A stretch of DNA of 64,000 bases, taken from contig NC_089443.1 in the NCBI RefSeq assembly GCF_026210795.1, positions 3,038,001 to 3,102,000 on the forward strand. Reading direction: 5' to 3'. A model generated the notes under the pieces. It did no database searches. It saw only the letters and a list, made by a program, of their open reading frames with translations, and was not told the origin of the DNA. Both the position numbers and the translations under genes were made by a program. The stretch comes from Rhizophagus irregularis (taxonomy: Eukaryota > Glomeromycota > Glomeromycetes > Glomerales > Glomeraceae). Positions 24,894 to 35,059 of the stretch are shown here, in pieces (the first letter of the stretch is position 1; each line of letters starts with the position of its first letter).

Positions 24894-26096
24894 ATAGCCA
24901 AAAGTCAGTTCGGTAAATCAGTTTGGTAAATCGCAAAACTAATACTGAAACCGCAGTTACTGAATGATTCGGTTTCAGTAAATTACAAAACCGAAACCGA
25001 TCTGATACCGAAACTGATCGGTTCGGTTCGGTATTTACTGATACCAATCGGAGCCCTACTTTTCGTTCATTTATTTAAAAAATTCATTAAAAAAAAATAA
25101 TTCTTAATTATTATATACTATTATTTTATTTATTATATTTTATTTAATTTTTTATTTAATTACCTTTTCGTTTTCCCATTTTGTTTCCCCTTTCCCATTA
25201 TTTTTCGCTCTCTCCTTTTCTAAATGGTAAGTTTTGAAGTGAAAGTTTCAAAACTTTTTTTAAAAATTTTTTTTAAATTAATTAACATTACTAACATTTT
25301 TTTTTGTGTAGGATCTTGGCTCGTTTTCTGTTCGGAATATTGAAAACGGTAAGTTTTGATTCGCTTTAAAACTTTAAAAATTATTTTTTTTTAGTTTAGA
25401 AAACTAATGTTTTCTATAATTTTTTTTTTTGGGACTCAGCAGTATTTGATTTGAAAAACAAAATGGTAAGTTTTAAGGAGTTCGTCTCAAAACTTTTAAT
25501 TATTTTTTTTTTTAATTTTTAGGAAATGTTTCTAACGTTTCTTATATCTATTTTTTAGGACTTTTGGCATTTTCAATTTGTGAAATGAAAGGGTAGTTTT
25601 AAGGGCGTTCATCTTGAAAAAATTTTTTTAATTTTTTTTTAGGAAACATTACTAACATTTCCTATATTTTTCTTTCATAGGACCTTTGGCGTGCTTGACT
25701 TGGAATTCAAGAATGGTAAGTTTCAAAGTGGAAACTTATTTTAAATTATTTTTTTTTAATTTCTATTAGGAAACGTTACTAATGTTTCCTATAATTTTTT
25801 TTTGTAGAGCCTTCGGCATATTTGATTTTGAAGAAAAACGAAATGGTAAGTTTTGAAGCATTTCGCTTCAAAACTTTTAAAAATAATATTTTTTTATTTT
25901 TTATTAGAAAACGTTCTAATTAAACGTTTCCTTTCTTTTTCGTAAGTTCAATTCCTAGAAGTTTAGAAATTCAAAAACGGTAAGTTTTGTACATATTTTT
26001 TATTTTTTTAATTAGAAAATGTTTACTAATATTTCCTTTTTTTTTTATTTAGAAGATTTCAGATTAGACGCAAACTTTTGCTAACCTAGACTTCAG

Positions 26097-26406
26097 TAGG
26101 GTTTCAATCTTATTTTTTAAAGCAATTTATTTAGATAGAATCCGGATCTTTTCTTGCGAATCTGGATTGAATTCAGATTCTAAATTTGACTTTAACTCTG
26201 ACTAAAATTATAATTTTGACCGGAATTAATATTAAACGTCAAAGATTAACTGTCTGCAAAATTTGCTAGCTCTGGCCAAATTTATAGTGCTGGCTCAAAT
26301 TAATAAAAACAGATTCATCCGTTACAAAAAAGTAAGATCCAGATGTCCAAAAAATAAGGGAATCCAAATTTGAATCTGGATCGACCAAATCCGGATCGAA
26401 ACCCTA
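26097..26406. mobile_element. hAT-like MITE with TAGGGTTTC ends
   Basis: A 310-bp insert in the micro-exon array. Ends are TAGGGTTTCAATC and (complement) TAGGGTTTCGATCC; flanking 8-mers GACTTCAG and GACTTTAA agree at 6 of 8. The subterminal region carries aatccggatc/gaatctggat words. Non-coding. Confidence 0.6.
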
Positions 26407-27565
26407 GACTTTAAAATGTTTTGGATTCTGGATGGTTATGAGTAAGTTTCGCAAATGTTGTGAAACTTATGTATATATTTTTTAATAGAAACGTTTTCTA
26501 ACATTTCCTTTTTATTCTTTTAGGTTCCAGAAGTTCAAGTTACTGGAAATTTGTAAATAGTAAGTTTTATTAATTACGTTAATTTTTTTAGGAAATTGTT
26601 ATTAACATTTCCTTTTTCTTATTTTATAGGTACCGTCCGGTGTAGGGCCGATGATTTTATTTAATTAAATAATATCACATTAAATAAATAAATTATGTAA
26701 TATCACATAATTTTGGTTTATCAAATCATAAAATCACATATTTCAGATATCCCTATATTAAAGCACATAATTCGCAGTAAATTTGGTTATTTTTAGTTTT
26801 TGATTATCAATTAATTGATCTCTTTTTTACTCTTTTACAATGCCACCAAAAAAAACTAAAAGTGTTTCAGTTTACACTAGATGTAATGAATATAAAGAAA
26901 TTTTTCGTGTTAATGATAACATTCTTTTCTGCAATTACTGCAATATTTCTATAAAATAGAAGTATAAATCTGTTGTAGATAATCATTGCAAGAGTCAAAA
27001 ACATATATCAAATGTAAGAAACCATAAAGAAAACCAGAATAGACCACAGCAACTTATTCTTTTCTCTACTCAAATGGCTGCTGAATAAAAAAAAAAACTT
27101 ATTGAAGACCTTATAGAAGTATTTGCAATAGTAGACATTCCTCTTAAAAAAGTTAATTGTCTACTTCCATTTTTTAAAAAATATGTTAAGAATGGTGGTT
27201 CTATTCCTCAAGCTTCAACTCTTAGACAAATTTATTTATCTGACATTTTTGATAAGCATTATCAATCACTTAGGTTACTTTTTGATTCAAAGCCAGTAGT
27301 TATAATTATGGATGAAATAACTGATGATTGTGCACGAAGTGTTGTCAATACACTTTTTTGTTATCGCAATAAAACAAAATTGGTTTCAGTTAATTTTCCT
27401 GAACATATAAATAATACCACAATAGGACAAATACTTACAACAATATTATTCCATTTCAATATATCCTTTAATTTACCTCGTCTATTTTTATTAGATTCAG
27501 CTACCTACATGAAGAAATATTATCGTAAGGTTTTGTTACTATTAATGCCACAACTAATCCATATA

Positions 27566-27754
27566 CAGTCTAACCTCGATATACCGATATTCGATATACC
27601 GATATACTATTAAAAACTTGATATACCGATAAAATTTTATTTTCCCACTATATGTGAGGACATATAAATATCAGTATAACTTTGATATAATGATATTTTC
27701 TAAAAATTTCATATACTGTATGTCCCGACATATCGTTATATAAAGGTTTGACTG
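27566..27754. mobile_element. TA-inserting (Tc1/pogo-like) MITE in the hAT transposase
   Basis: A 189-bp insert with ends CAGTCTAACCTCGATATACC and (complement) CAGTCAAACCTTTATATAAC, flanked by TA on both sides (27564-27565, 27755-27756). Ends carry repeated gatataccgatat words. The CAGTC start and TA target match the element at 50297-59679. Conceptual removal restores the transposase frame. Confidence 0.82.
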
Positions 27755-28130
27755 TACCATGTTGTACGCATATCATAAATCTTATTATTAGGTATGTTTC
27801 TGATATTATTTTTATTTTAAATTATATTATGAGTTAAGAAGAGTGGAAGAAAAATTATTTTTAATAATACTTTAAGGATACATGGAGAACACTACCTCAA
27901 TTTCGTATTTTAAAGGAATTTTTGGATAAAATTAAAAAGGTATTTGTACATTCTCCTGCTCGAAGAGGTCAGTATCTCACTTATTTGAAAATGCATGGAA
28001 TTTTTTTACCATGCAAAATACTTTTACATAATAAGACCTATTAGAACTCTTAGTTTCAGATGGTATTTTATGCAAAAGATCACATTATATATTGGCCTAA
28101 TTTTTTTAAAAAAGAATTAGAAAATGATAG

Positions 28131-28239
28131 CACAGGTCAAAAAGTGAAAAATCAGGCACTAATCAGTCACCAATCAGGTAACTGATTGGTGACTGATTGG
28201 TAACTGATTGATGCCTGATTTTTTACTTTTCAACCTGTG
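28131..28239. mobile_element. Near-perfect 109-bp palindrome (foldback MITE) in the hAT element
   Basis: Arms begin CACAGGTCAAAAAGTG and (complement) CACAGGTTGAAAAGTA. The centre is made of aatcagtcacc/aatcagttacc words in both orientations, so the whole segment could fold into one hairpin. No target duplication recognised. It interrupts the transposase coding region. Confidence 0.65.
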
Positions 28240-29305
28240 TAAAAACCATAATACTTTAACAGCTATTAATTTTTACTTGCAAAGTGAACAAGAATTAGGA
28301 CTTATTACAATTTATCTGAATTTTATTTCTCTTCATGCTGCTGAATTTGTCCAAAATCTAGATTTTTTCAGTAATCAAATAAGCCCATTTTTCCTCTTGT
28401 TGAATTACGACTTCAACATCTCACTGCTTATATTGAAACGTATAGAAATTCAAGTGATTTTAGCCTTATTTTGGAAAATCTAATTATTGGTTTTAGATTT
28501 AATACAAATGATTTTTATCCTATTTTTCAAGCAGCATTTGAAGCAGCTTATAACAAATTTTCTGCACATATTCCTAACCATCCAGCTTGATTAATTTTTC
28601 ATGCATGTCAAGTTTTTGATCCCAAATTTATTCAAAGTGGAGATTTTTTACAAAAAAATATTCAACAATATAATTTGATTAGTGAATTTGCGAATCCATC
28701 AAATGAATTATTATGGGAATGAAGAATTTATTGTGGATTAAATAATGAATTTTTAGCTGAAGTGAAACTGGACCAATATTGGTTAGATAAAGCAACACAA
28801 TTGCCAATCTTTTCTAATATTGCTTTGGATTATTACATTTGGTTACCAGTATCAAGTTGTGCTGTTGAACGAAGTTTTTCTATATATAATTCTCTTTTAA
28901 ATAGTGATCAACAAAGTTTATCTCAAGATTCTCTTAAAGGATTAAACATGTTATATTTTAATGGCATTTAGAAATTACTACTGTATGGTGATTTTAATAA
29001 AGAATAAATGGTAATATAAATTTTATAACAAATTTAATAAATTTATACCATTATTATTATGCATAAAATTAAATAATTGCATAAATTTACTAAATAATAT
29101 CGAATAATATATAAAAATTTTTAAAAAATTATATCACATAATTCTTTTATAACACATAAATAATTTATGTTATATCACATCATAAAATAATCAGCCCTGG
29201 TCCGGTGTTTGATTTTAGGGAAATGACAGGTTGGTTTCGCAACAATTTTTGTTGCGAAACTTATTTTTTTATTAAACTTTTTGTTTTAGTGATTTAGCAA
29301 AAATC

Positions 29306-29898
29306 GGAGTGTGTGAAATGAGTTAAAAAGAAAAAAAGCAAAGTGGATTGGAAAGATATCTGGACGATACAAAGTTGTTGAAGATACGCAAAATGTATAG
29401 CTATTCAGCGTACAAATTTATCATTGATAAATGTAAAAACTATTTTCGTTAAAGGTCATAGGTATTTTTACGTGTATTTTAAAGATTTAGACGCAACTAT
29501 CGAAAAAAAGCTTAAAGAAGGAAGATTTGGATAATACTCAAAGAATTAACATAGTTTTACATTAAATATTAGATTATTTAATTAGATTATAGATTATTTA
29601 AATTGTAATATAATGAATTTAGTGTTAATAAAATAATAAAACAATACATTATTAGGCTATATTTTCACGTTAGTATACATATTGTTTATCGAGTTTATTA
29701 ATAAAAAAATAATATTGTACAATATGAATCAACTAACACATAATACGTGTTGTTTAACATTAATCTGCCATTTTTATATGCATTTTTTGATAGTGTCAAT
29801 CATTATAGGGTTAGTTTTTCTACGGTTTAAAGCGTTAAGCAACACTAGTGTTAATTGGTATTAACTAACATTAGTATACACCACCCAAAATCTTACTG
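29306..29898 (+). other. Possible 3' part of the micro-exon gene, then AT-rich spacer
   Basis: After the last spacer (tttgttttag at about 29281-29290) a short open stretch reads KKQSGLERYLDDTKLLKIRK in one frame and FRKG-type words in others, ending in stops near 29450-29530. From 29540 the sequence is AT-rich with nothing recognisable. The terminal-exon role is a guess. Confidence 0.25.
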
Positions 29899-30350
29899 AT
29901 GGTATTATATGGGACAAAAATTTGTATTGCCAAAATAATAGCAATGTATTATAAAGGTTATGGTAACCATTGTTATAGCCAAGATGCAGTAACTCAAATT
30001 GAAGATTTGTCTTATATTTCATTACAAGTATATTTACCCATTCATCTCAATATTTTTGCAAGTCAAACTGTGAAAGGTTATACGCTATTTACTACTCATC
30101 ATTGTCTTCAAAATATTATATATCATATTGTGATAGTTCACTAACTTTAACAGGAGTAGCACGTGAAATTTTTAATTATTCTAACTATGATGCTATTAAA
30201 AATAGCATTATTAATATAATACAATAATATCAATTTGTCAAGAAATTTTTTTCATTTTATAGTTACAAAATAAATTGTTTGGTAGTGCAAAAAATTTTAA
30301 TGTTACAATTTGAGTTTGCTTAGCAGAATGAAAATAATTTGCTTATTGAT
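29899..30350 (+). pseudogene. Fragment of an unknown repeat-family protein
   Basis: Reads KIIAMYYKGYGNHCYSQDAV, TQIEDLSYISLQVYLPIHLN and FASQTVKGYTLFTTHHCLQN, then after a frame change SLTLTGVAREIFNYSNYDAI and VKKFFSFYSYK. It recalls another multicopy protein of Rhizophagus genomes. No start, no recognised domain, and at least one frameshift and stop. Confidence 0.4.
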
Positions 30351-31253
30351 CTTAGTAAATTTTGAAATTTTCATCTGACCTATATATATATTGTTCGATT
30401 GCCTCCGGTCAATCCTCTATTACAGTCTTACAGAAAAATAAAAAAAGAAAGACTTTAGAATTTTAAAGTAAAGAATTAAAAAAAATACTAATAAAGTTAA
30501 TAGAATGGATATAAACATTAGGAGGACTAGTAGTTTAATCCATATAGTTTAACTAAATTTATAGTTGTTAAACATGTTTTAACTTTTGTTTTAAATAAAA
30601 GTTTTAGCTTTTTTCAAAATTTTTTTTTTTTAATTAGTTATTATTCTTTTTCTTATATAAAATTTTTGTTTTAAAAAATACTAATTTTGATTCCTTTTTT
30701 TTGGCTCAACTCAGATATATTTTGCATTGTACAATAATGCTTTGTAGGGTAGATAATAGGACTCTGCTTACTACTAAAATATGTTACCGGTAGAAATTTC
30801 ACTTTCATATGAAACCTTACCTTATGATTTGCTTAAATTCTATTGGTTAATTGACTAAAAAGGAAAAAAATCATAACAATGTAACATAAAATTTCCTTTT
30901 ATAGTAGGATCTTCAAAGAGTTTTATATGTAAACCTTGGTCTTAGATAATACTTCAACCCAAATGGGTTTTTAATTGATTAATCTACAATTTACTATGGT
31001 TTGGCATCAGTTTATTTGAGTTGGAGCTAAAAGTTTGGCTAAAATTAATAAAATTTGTAGAAGAATAATTTTTTTAAATCTTACAAAAATTATAGTTTGA
31101 TAAAATTAATAGAAAAATGGTGTGATGCTAATCAATGGATCAATTTGAATAAGGGTATAGTAGGATTTTACCTTTATTGTATATGTTTATAAAGTATTGT
31201 CCCTCCCTTTAAGGATAATTATAAAAAAAAAACTATACTAAACCTTATATTTA
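30351..31253. other. AT-rich spacer
   Basis: About 900 bp, mostly A/T, with no supported ORF. Phrases such as gatgctaatcaatggatcaatttgaat hint at decayed coding or repeat sequence, but nothing was identified. Confidence 0.35.
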
Positions 31254-31735
31254 CACTACTTGAGAAAAGTAGCGAACCCTCTAATAACTTTAAATTTTGC
31301 ATAATATTATTGCCTGAAACTCTAATATGTGATAACAAAAATCCCAGTAAGCATATGTATTGAATTTTTCATTGCTAGCTTACAAGCTACTATATAATTT
31401 ATGAAAAAATTGTAAAAAAAGAAAATTGAACTAAAATTGCAAAAATTTATATTATTTTCGCATTTACTTAAAATTGTATATAATAAAAATGATTAAATTT
31501 TATATCATTTAAAAGTTATTGCTTTAAAGAATTAGCATATGAATTTTTACATATTAATCTTTTTTAGAAAATTAGAAATCAAAAAAATACTAATTTTTAA
31601 TTTAACCATTTTTTAAAAAAAATTGTTTTTTAATTATTCAATTAATGGAGTTATATTAAAATTTTGAGTAATATTATTATGTACGTTTTTGAGTAATTAA
31701 TAAAATTTAAGGTCCGCTACTTTTGTCACCTCTAT
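31254..31735. mobile_element. Probable MITE with AAAAGTAGCG ends
   Basis: Left end CACTACTTGAGAAAAGTAGC, right end (complement) GAGGTGACAAAAGTAGCGGACC-like, followed inward by shared taaattt words. Boundaries are approximate and no target duplication was fixed. The interior is AT-rich and non-coding. Confidence 0.45.
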
Positions 31736-31980
31736 ACTCGGTAAAATCATCAAGTTGCATTCCAATAATTATCAACTCAAAACCCGATCAAAAACAGGAC
31801 TAATGATCGACGTCAGACCAACCTGACATATTTAAAAACGGTATTTTGTTTACTATCCTGTGTGTGTGTCAGGCTTAAAGATAACAACAAATTTTCATTC
31901 ATTTGGAATAAGAAATTTATAAAATGAAACGTAGTACGTCATAATATTATGATAAAGATAAAAAGATTACAAAAGAAAAA
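31736..31980. other. Spacer downstream of the Crinkler-like gene
   Basis: 3' flank of the minus-strand gene. Contains a short tgtgtgtgtg tract at about 31860. No gene. Confidence 0.35.
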
Positions 31981-34237
31981 TTAAAATTCTCTTCCAAGAG
32001 ATTCGTATAAAAGTTTGGTTAGTTCATCAGAGGCTCGATCAAGTTCACGTTGTATTTCTCTGGCTTCTTCGACAGCACCCCTTTCCATTAAATATTTTTC
32101 TCTTTTTTGCAAGAAACTGACCAATTTTTCCAAACTTTCTATTGCATCTCTTCTATTTTGTCGCTTTTTAGATTCTATAAGTTCGGCATCACTTTCTTGT
32201 TTACGTTTCAAACTTTTCATTTCATATTCTAATGCTTCATATTCCTGTGAAGATATTTTCACATTAGATCGATTAAATACTTTTCTTATGGATACATCAA
32301 AACTCGTGTTGCCTTCTATAATATTAAAACTAGTGAAATCACTGTTAGGAGTAATATGCCAGGTATTGGAATATGCTTTTAATACTGTTCGTGTTTCGCG
32401 AATATCAAGAATTATATAATCTTTTATAGGAATCGAAGAATATCGACCTCCTAACAAAATGAGAGATTTTTAGACAAATATAAATAAAATAATATACTAA
32501 ATATTGAAATTTACCATCTTGAAAACGCTCATGATGTCTTTTCATATCAATTCCATCAATCAAAAGTTCAATTGCCCATTGAGGTTCCGATATATAAAAA
32601 TCAACTACTCCATCGGTAGCAAATATTCTCCCTACATCGGGCGATATATGCATCTCATCGGGTAAACAGCTATATATTGCCCTATAGAATTCCATTTGCC
32701 ATACACGTTCAAGAAGTCTCATCCCATCTTTTGACCTTCCTAGGTTATGCGTTAAAGCCTTAGAATTAACTCTTGATAAAGCTTCACGGACAAGATCATG
32801 TAGAGTGAAACCATTTTGAAGCGGTTGTTTAAAAGAAGCACACCGGTGAAAGAACGATAGTAGTCGAGCCACAGGAGAAACGAATCCAACATAGCCTTCC
32901 CTTATAATAAATTCCGGACCTCTATCGTCGATATAGAATAAGACTCCAGCTTTAAGTAATGCAGTTACGGCCTCATCCGGACCAGTCGAATGAATACGTA
33001 GCTCATCTTTGAGGAGGAGTTTATCAATAGCTTCTCCTTCTGCGGTATTAAATTTGTAAAGCGGAGCTCCACGATGAGCTTTAACATGCTCAATGAAATC
33101 AGATGATATAAAATATGACATTATTTCCGGATCTGTAGTTATTTTATAGTTTGTTCCGCGATAAGAAAAATAATTATCGATTCCATTTAATATCCAGCGA
33201 ATCAAACCTAAATGACCCGCAGTAAATTCCATAATATGTTGTACAATTTTTTTACTAACATGAATTTTCTTTTTAAAATTGTATTTATTAAACGCTTCAA
33301 CTAATTCCATTAATTCAGATTGTGTACAACGAACTAAACCAAAACCAAATTTCTGTTGAAAATCCACGGGACTTTGAACCGAAGTAGCCAATCTACCTCC
33401 CGTAGAAAAAGCAATAATTTTAATCGTTTCTTTACTAAGTGAGGCTTGACGACACAGGGACTTTATTCTTAACCAAAATGGTTCATATTGGTCACCATCA
33501 AAAATATGATGAGTTTCATCTAATATGATAATCCTTTCACCATGTTTAGGGTTCAGCCAATATTTCCAGCTTTTCCCAGTCTCATTTATCCAAAATTGCT
33601 CAAAAGACATATCTTCTACACCTAAAAAACATACTCGCAGGACAGGAACTTTTTTTTTGCGATAATGCTCTTCCAATAAGATACATAAAGAAGTTTTACC
33701 GGTGAATGGTGGTGCTCTGATTAGTATTAGTCTATCACGTTGTATAAATTGATCAATTCTTGTAACAGTTTCATCTCTACGAGTTATCCAATTTTCAGGG
33801 GTAAGACAAATTCCTTCATTTTCTAGTGAAGGCATATTTTCTTCATTGAATATGTAATGAATTCTTTCTGATCCAGAATCCGAGAATTCCGTAAATACCT
33901 CTTCTTCGCCTTCAGATAATAACTTAGGACTTGAATATTGTTGACTAGAGTGCTGCGAAATAATTACGAACGGATGATTTTCAAAGTAGTTGTAATCATC
34001 TTCGCTTTCACCTAGAATAGTGGAAACACTTTCAGATTGACTGCTAGAATTATGATTAGCGTTAGAGGAATCGTTCAATTGTTTGGTATAGTCATTAAAA
34101 TGCGGATATTGTTCCTGTCGGGAAAGGGTTTGAAATGAGTTTGAGGTTTTTCGTAATTGTGATCGTTTTGAGTATAGATTTTGTGTTTGTAGTTGGTCTT
34201 GGTTCTTAATTTGGTTATTATGAAAATTATCATCCAT
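31981..34237 (-). CDS. Crinkler-type P-loop NTPase with C-terminal nuclease-like domain
   Basis: Two exons, 34237-32515 and 32450-31981, with a 64-nt intron; 730 aa. The N-terminus (about 1-145) is Asn/Gln/Ser-rich and polar. A P-loop NTPase follows: Walker A APPFTGKT at about 175-182 and Walker B RIIILDETHH at about 235-244. A helical linker leads to VDFYISEPQWAIELLIDG at about 543-560, resembling the acidic catalytic strand of the restriction-endonuclease-like domain in Crinkler (CRN) effectors. The last 90 residues form a charged coiled coil (EKLVSFLQKREKYLMERG). No signal peptide or LFLAK-type N-terminus is seen, so secretion is not supported. In the CRN family the NTPase-nuclease pair is thought to act in nuclei of host or competitor cells; a role inside the fungus is equally possible. 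Frame intact. Confidence 0.75.
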
Positions 34238-35059
34238 TTTGAAAAAATATATATCCCAAAAAATATTTTCTGTTTTAAAAATTATTATAAAAACATTTAA
34301 TAATATTATAAATTAATCGGAATATTTTATGTAAAGATTATTAATAGCAAAGATTAAAAATTCGTGTCCCCTCTGTCAAAGAAAAAAAAAGAAACAGGGA
34401 TGCAGAGTTCGTCAAGAAATTTGATTGAATTAAAAAGAATGATCGTAATTGAGAACGAAGAACAACTAAAAACTATTTAATTTGCCAAGCATCTTTATAT
34501 CGAAAATTTTTCAATATGAAAATAAAGGATAATGATAACCAATTGATTTATTAATCGTACAATTACTATCATGAAAAATCAATATTAATTAATCAATACA
34601 AGGAAGATAGATAGTAAACTGACGTATAATTAAGGAAATCATGCAGGATAATTTATTCAAATATATATTGTATTTTTGATTTATCGATATTTTAATCTCG
34701 GAGTTTATTGATTTATAAACTCATAACTGGAATTCCCTGGCGCAGTGACGAACGACGAATAATTAATTCGGAATAACCTCGGAATAACCCTCGGAGGAAT
34801 AATTATAATAAATTACACAAAAACCAATCATTTTTTTGATTCGCCAAATAAATTATATAAACTTAAAAAGGTAAAAAAGAATATTCAGGAGAATATTCCA
34901 GGGAAGAATTAATGACATTATGATACTAAACTAGCTGTGCACGCTTTATTCAAAATTATTTATTTTCTTTCTACTTTTTTTTTAAAAAAAAATATATATA
35001 TACATAAAAACATATAATATACTATATATAGTAATAAATTGATGAATTGGAGATAAAAA
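34238..35059. promoter_or_regulatory. Divergent intergenic region between Crinkler-like and kelch genes
   Basis: About 820 bp feeding two genes transcribed outward. A TATA-like actatatatagtaataaa lies at about 35021-35038, just upstream of the kelch ATG. Around 34765-34800 the word cggaataac is repeated (cggaataacctcggaataaccctcgg region), a possible factor site. No ORF. Confidence 0.5.

Larger units (their letters stand above)
22883..25058. mobile_element. hAT-like non-autonomous element Y (host of element X)
   Basis: Ends are TAGGGCTCCGATCGG (left, now split by element X) and, as complement of the right end, TAGGGCTCCGATTGG. Flanking 8-mers CCTTTCGT (22875-22882) and CTTTTCGT (25059-25066) match at 7 of 8. 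Subterminal regions are packed with CGGTTCGG/ACCGAAAC words. The centre (about 24207-24893) is a palindromic tandem repeat. Without X the element is about 1035 bp and non-coding. Confidence 0.75.
26840..28971 (+). pseudogene. hAT transposase, inactivated
   Basis: Cut-and-paste transposase of the hAT superfamily. From the ATG at 26840 it reads MPPKKTKSVSVYTRCNEYK with a BED-type zinc finger (CNYC, then HCKSQKH). The catalytic-domain start VVIIMDEITDDCARSVVN is near 27300, and LFLLDSATYMKKYY follows. C-terminal hAT dimerisation motifs lie at 28790-28970 (YWLDKATQLPIFSNIALDY, SCAVERSFSIYNSLL, LSQDSLKGLNMLYFNG). Several TAG/TAA/TGA codons (for example near 26958 and 27086) and frame changes after 27760 abolish it. 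Removing the TA-flanked insert at 27566-27754 joins MPQLIHI to PCCTHIINLI in frame. It could once have mobilised hAT-like MITEs with 8-bp duplications here; end sequences differ, so a direct link is only inferred. Confidence 0.88.
26643..29199 (+). mobile_element. hAT transposon with perfect 8-bp target duplication
   Basis: A 2557-bp element flanked by identical GTCCGGTG copies at 26635-26642 and 29200-29207. Ends are TAGGGCCGATGATTTTAT and (complement) CAGGGCTGATTATTTTATG, with atatcacataa words repeated just inside both ends. It encodes a hAT transposase, now broken. The target lies within a micro-exon of the surrounding array: the two flanks rejoin as an uninterrupted segment with splice signals on both sides. 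Two smaller elements are nested within it (27566-27754 and 28131-28239). Confidence 0.92.
25223..29305 (+). other. Tandem micro-exon/intron array (candidate gene, interrupted by two transposons)
   Basis: About ten units of roughly 120-130 bp. Each has a tiny exon-like segment (about 30-40 nt) ending in (a)tg|gtaagtttt or acg|gtaagtttt, then an intron-like spacer ending tag|. Examples are segments at 25312-25348, 25681-25715 and 25808-25845. Spacers repeat two features: a hairpin at the donor (gtaagttttgaag...cttcaaaactt) and, near the acceptor, aggaaacgttactaacgtttcct, which places a branch-point-like CTAAC in a hairpin loop. Segments encode similar peptides: TFGVLDLEFKNG, AFGIFDFEEKRNG, AVFDLKNKM. 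A MITE (26097-26406) and a hAT element (26643-29199) split it. Phases are not consistent throughout, so it may be dead or alternatively spliced. SP7-like effector genes of AM fungi are one possible match; not confirmed. Confidence 0.5.

Noticed and set aside
24558-25047. Open stretches reading KRFATFFNYFNK-like repeats on both strands
   Set aside because: They are translations of the 80-bp palindromic satellite and disappear when the repeat is recognised.
25223-29305. Firm naming of the micro-exon array as an SP7 effector gene
   Set aside because: No signal peptide or nuclear localisation signal was found and the frame is not continuous; the resemblance is from memory only.
29682-29864. 60-codon ORF in AT-rich spacer
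   Set aside because: No similarity or composition to support coding.
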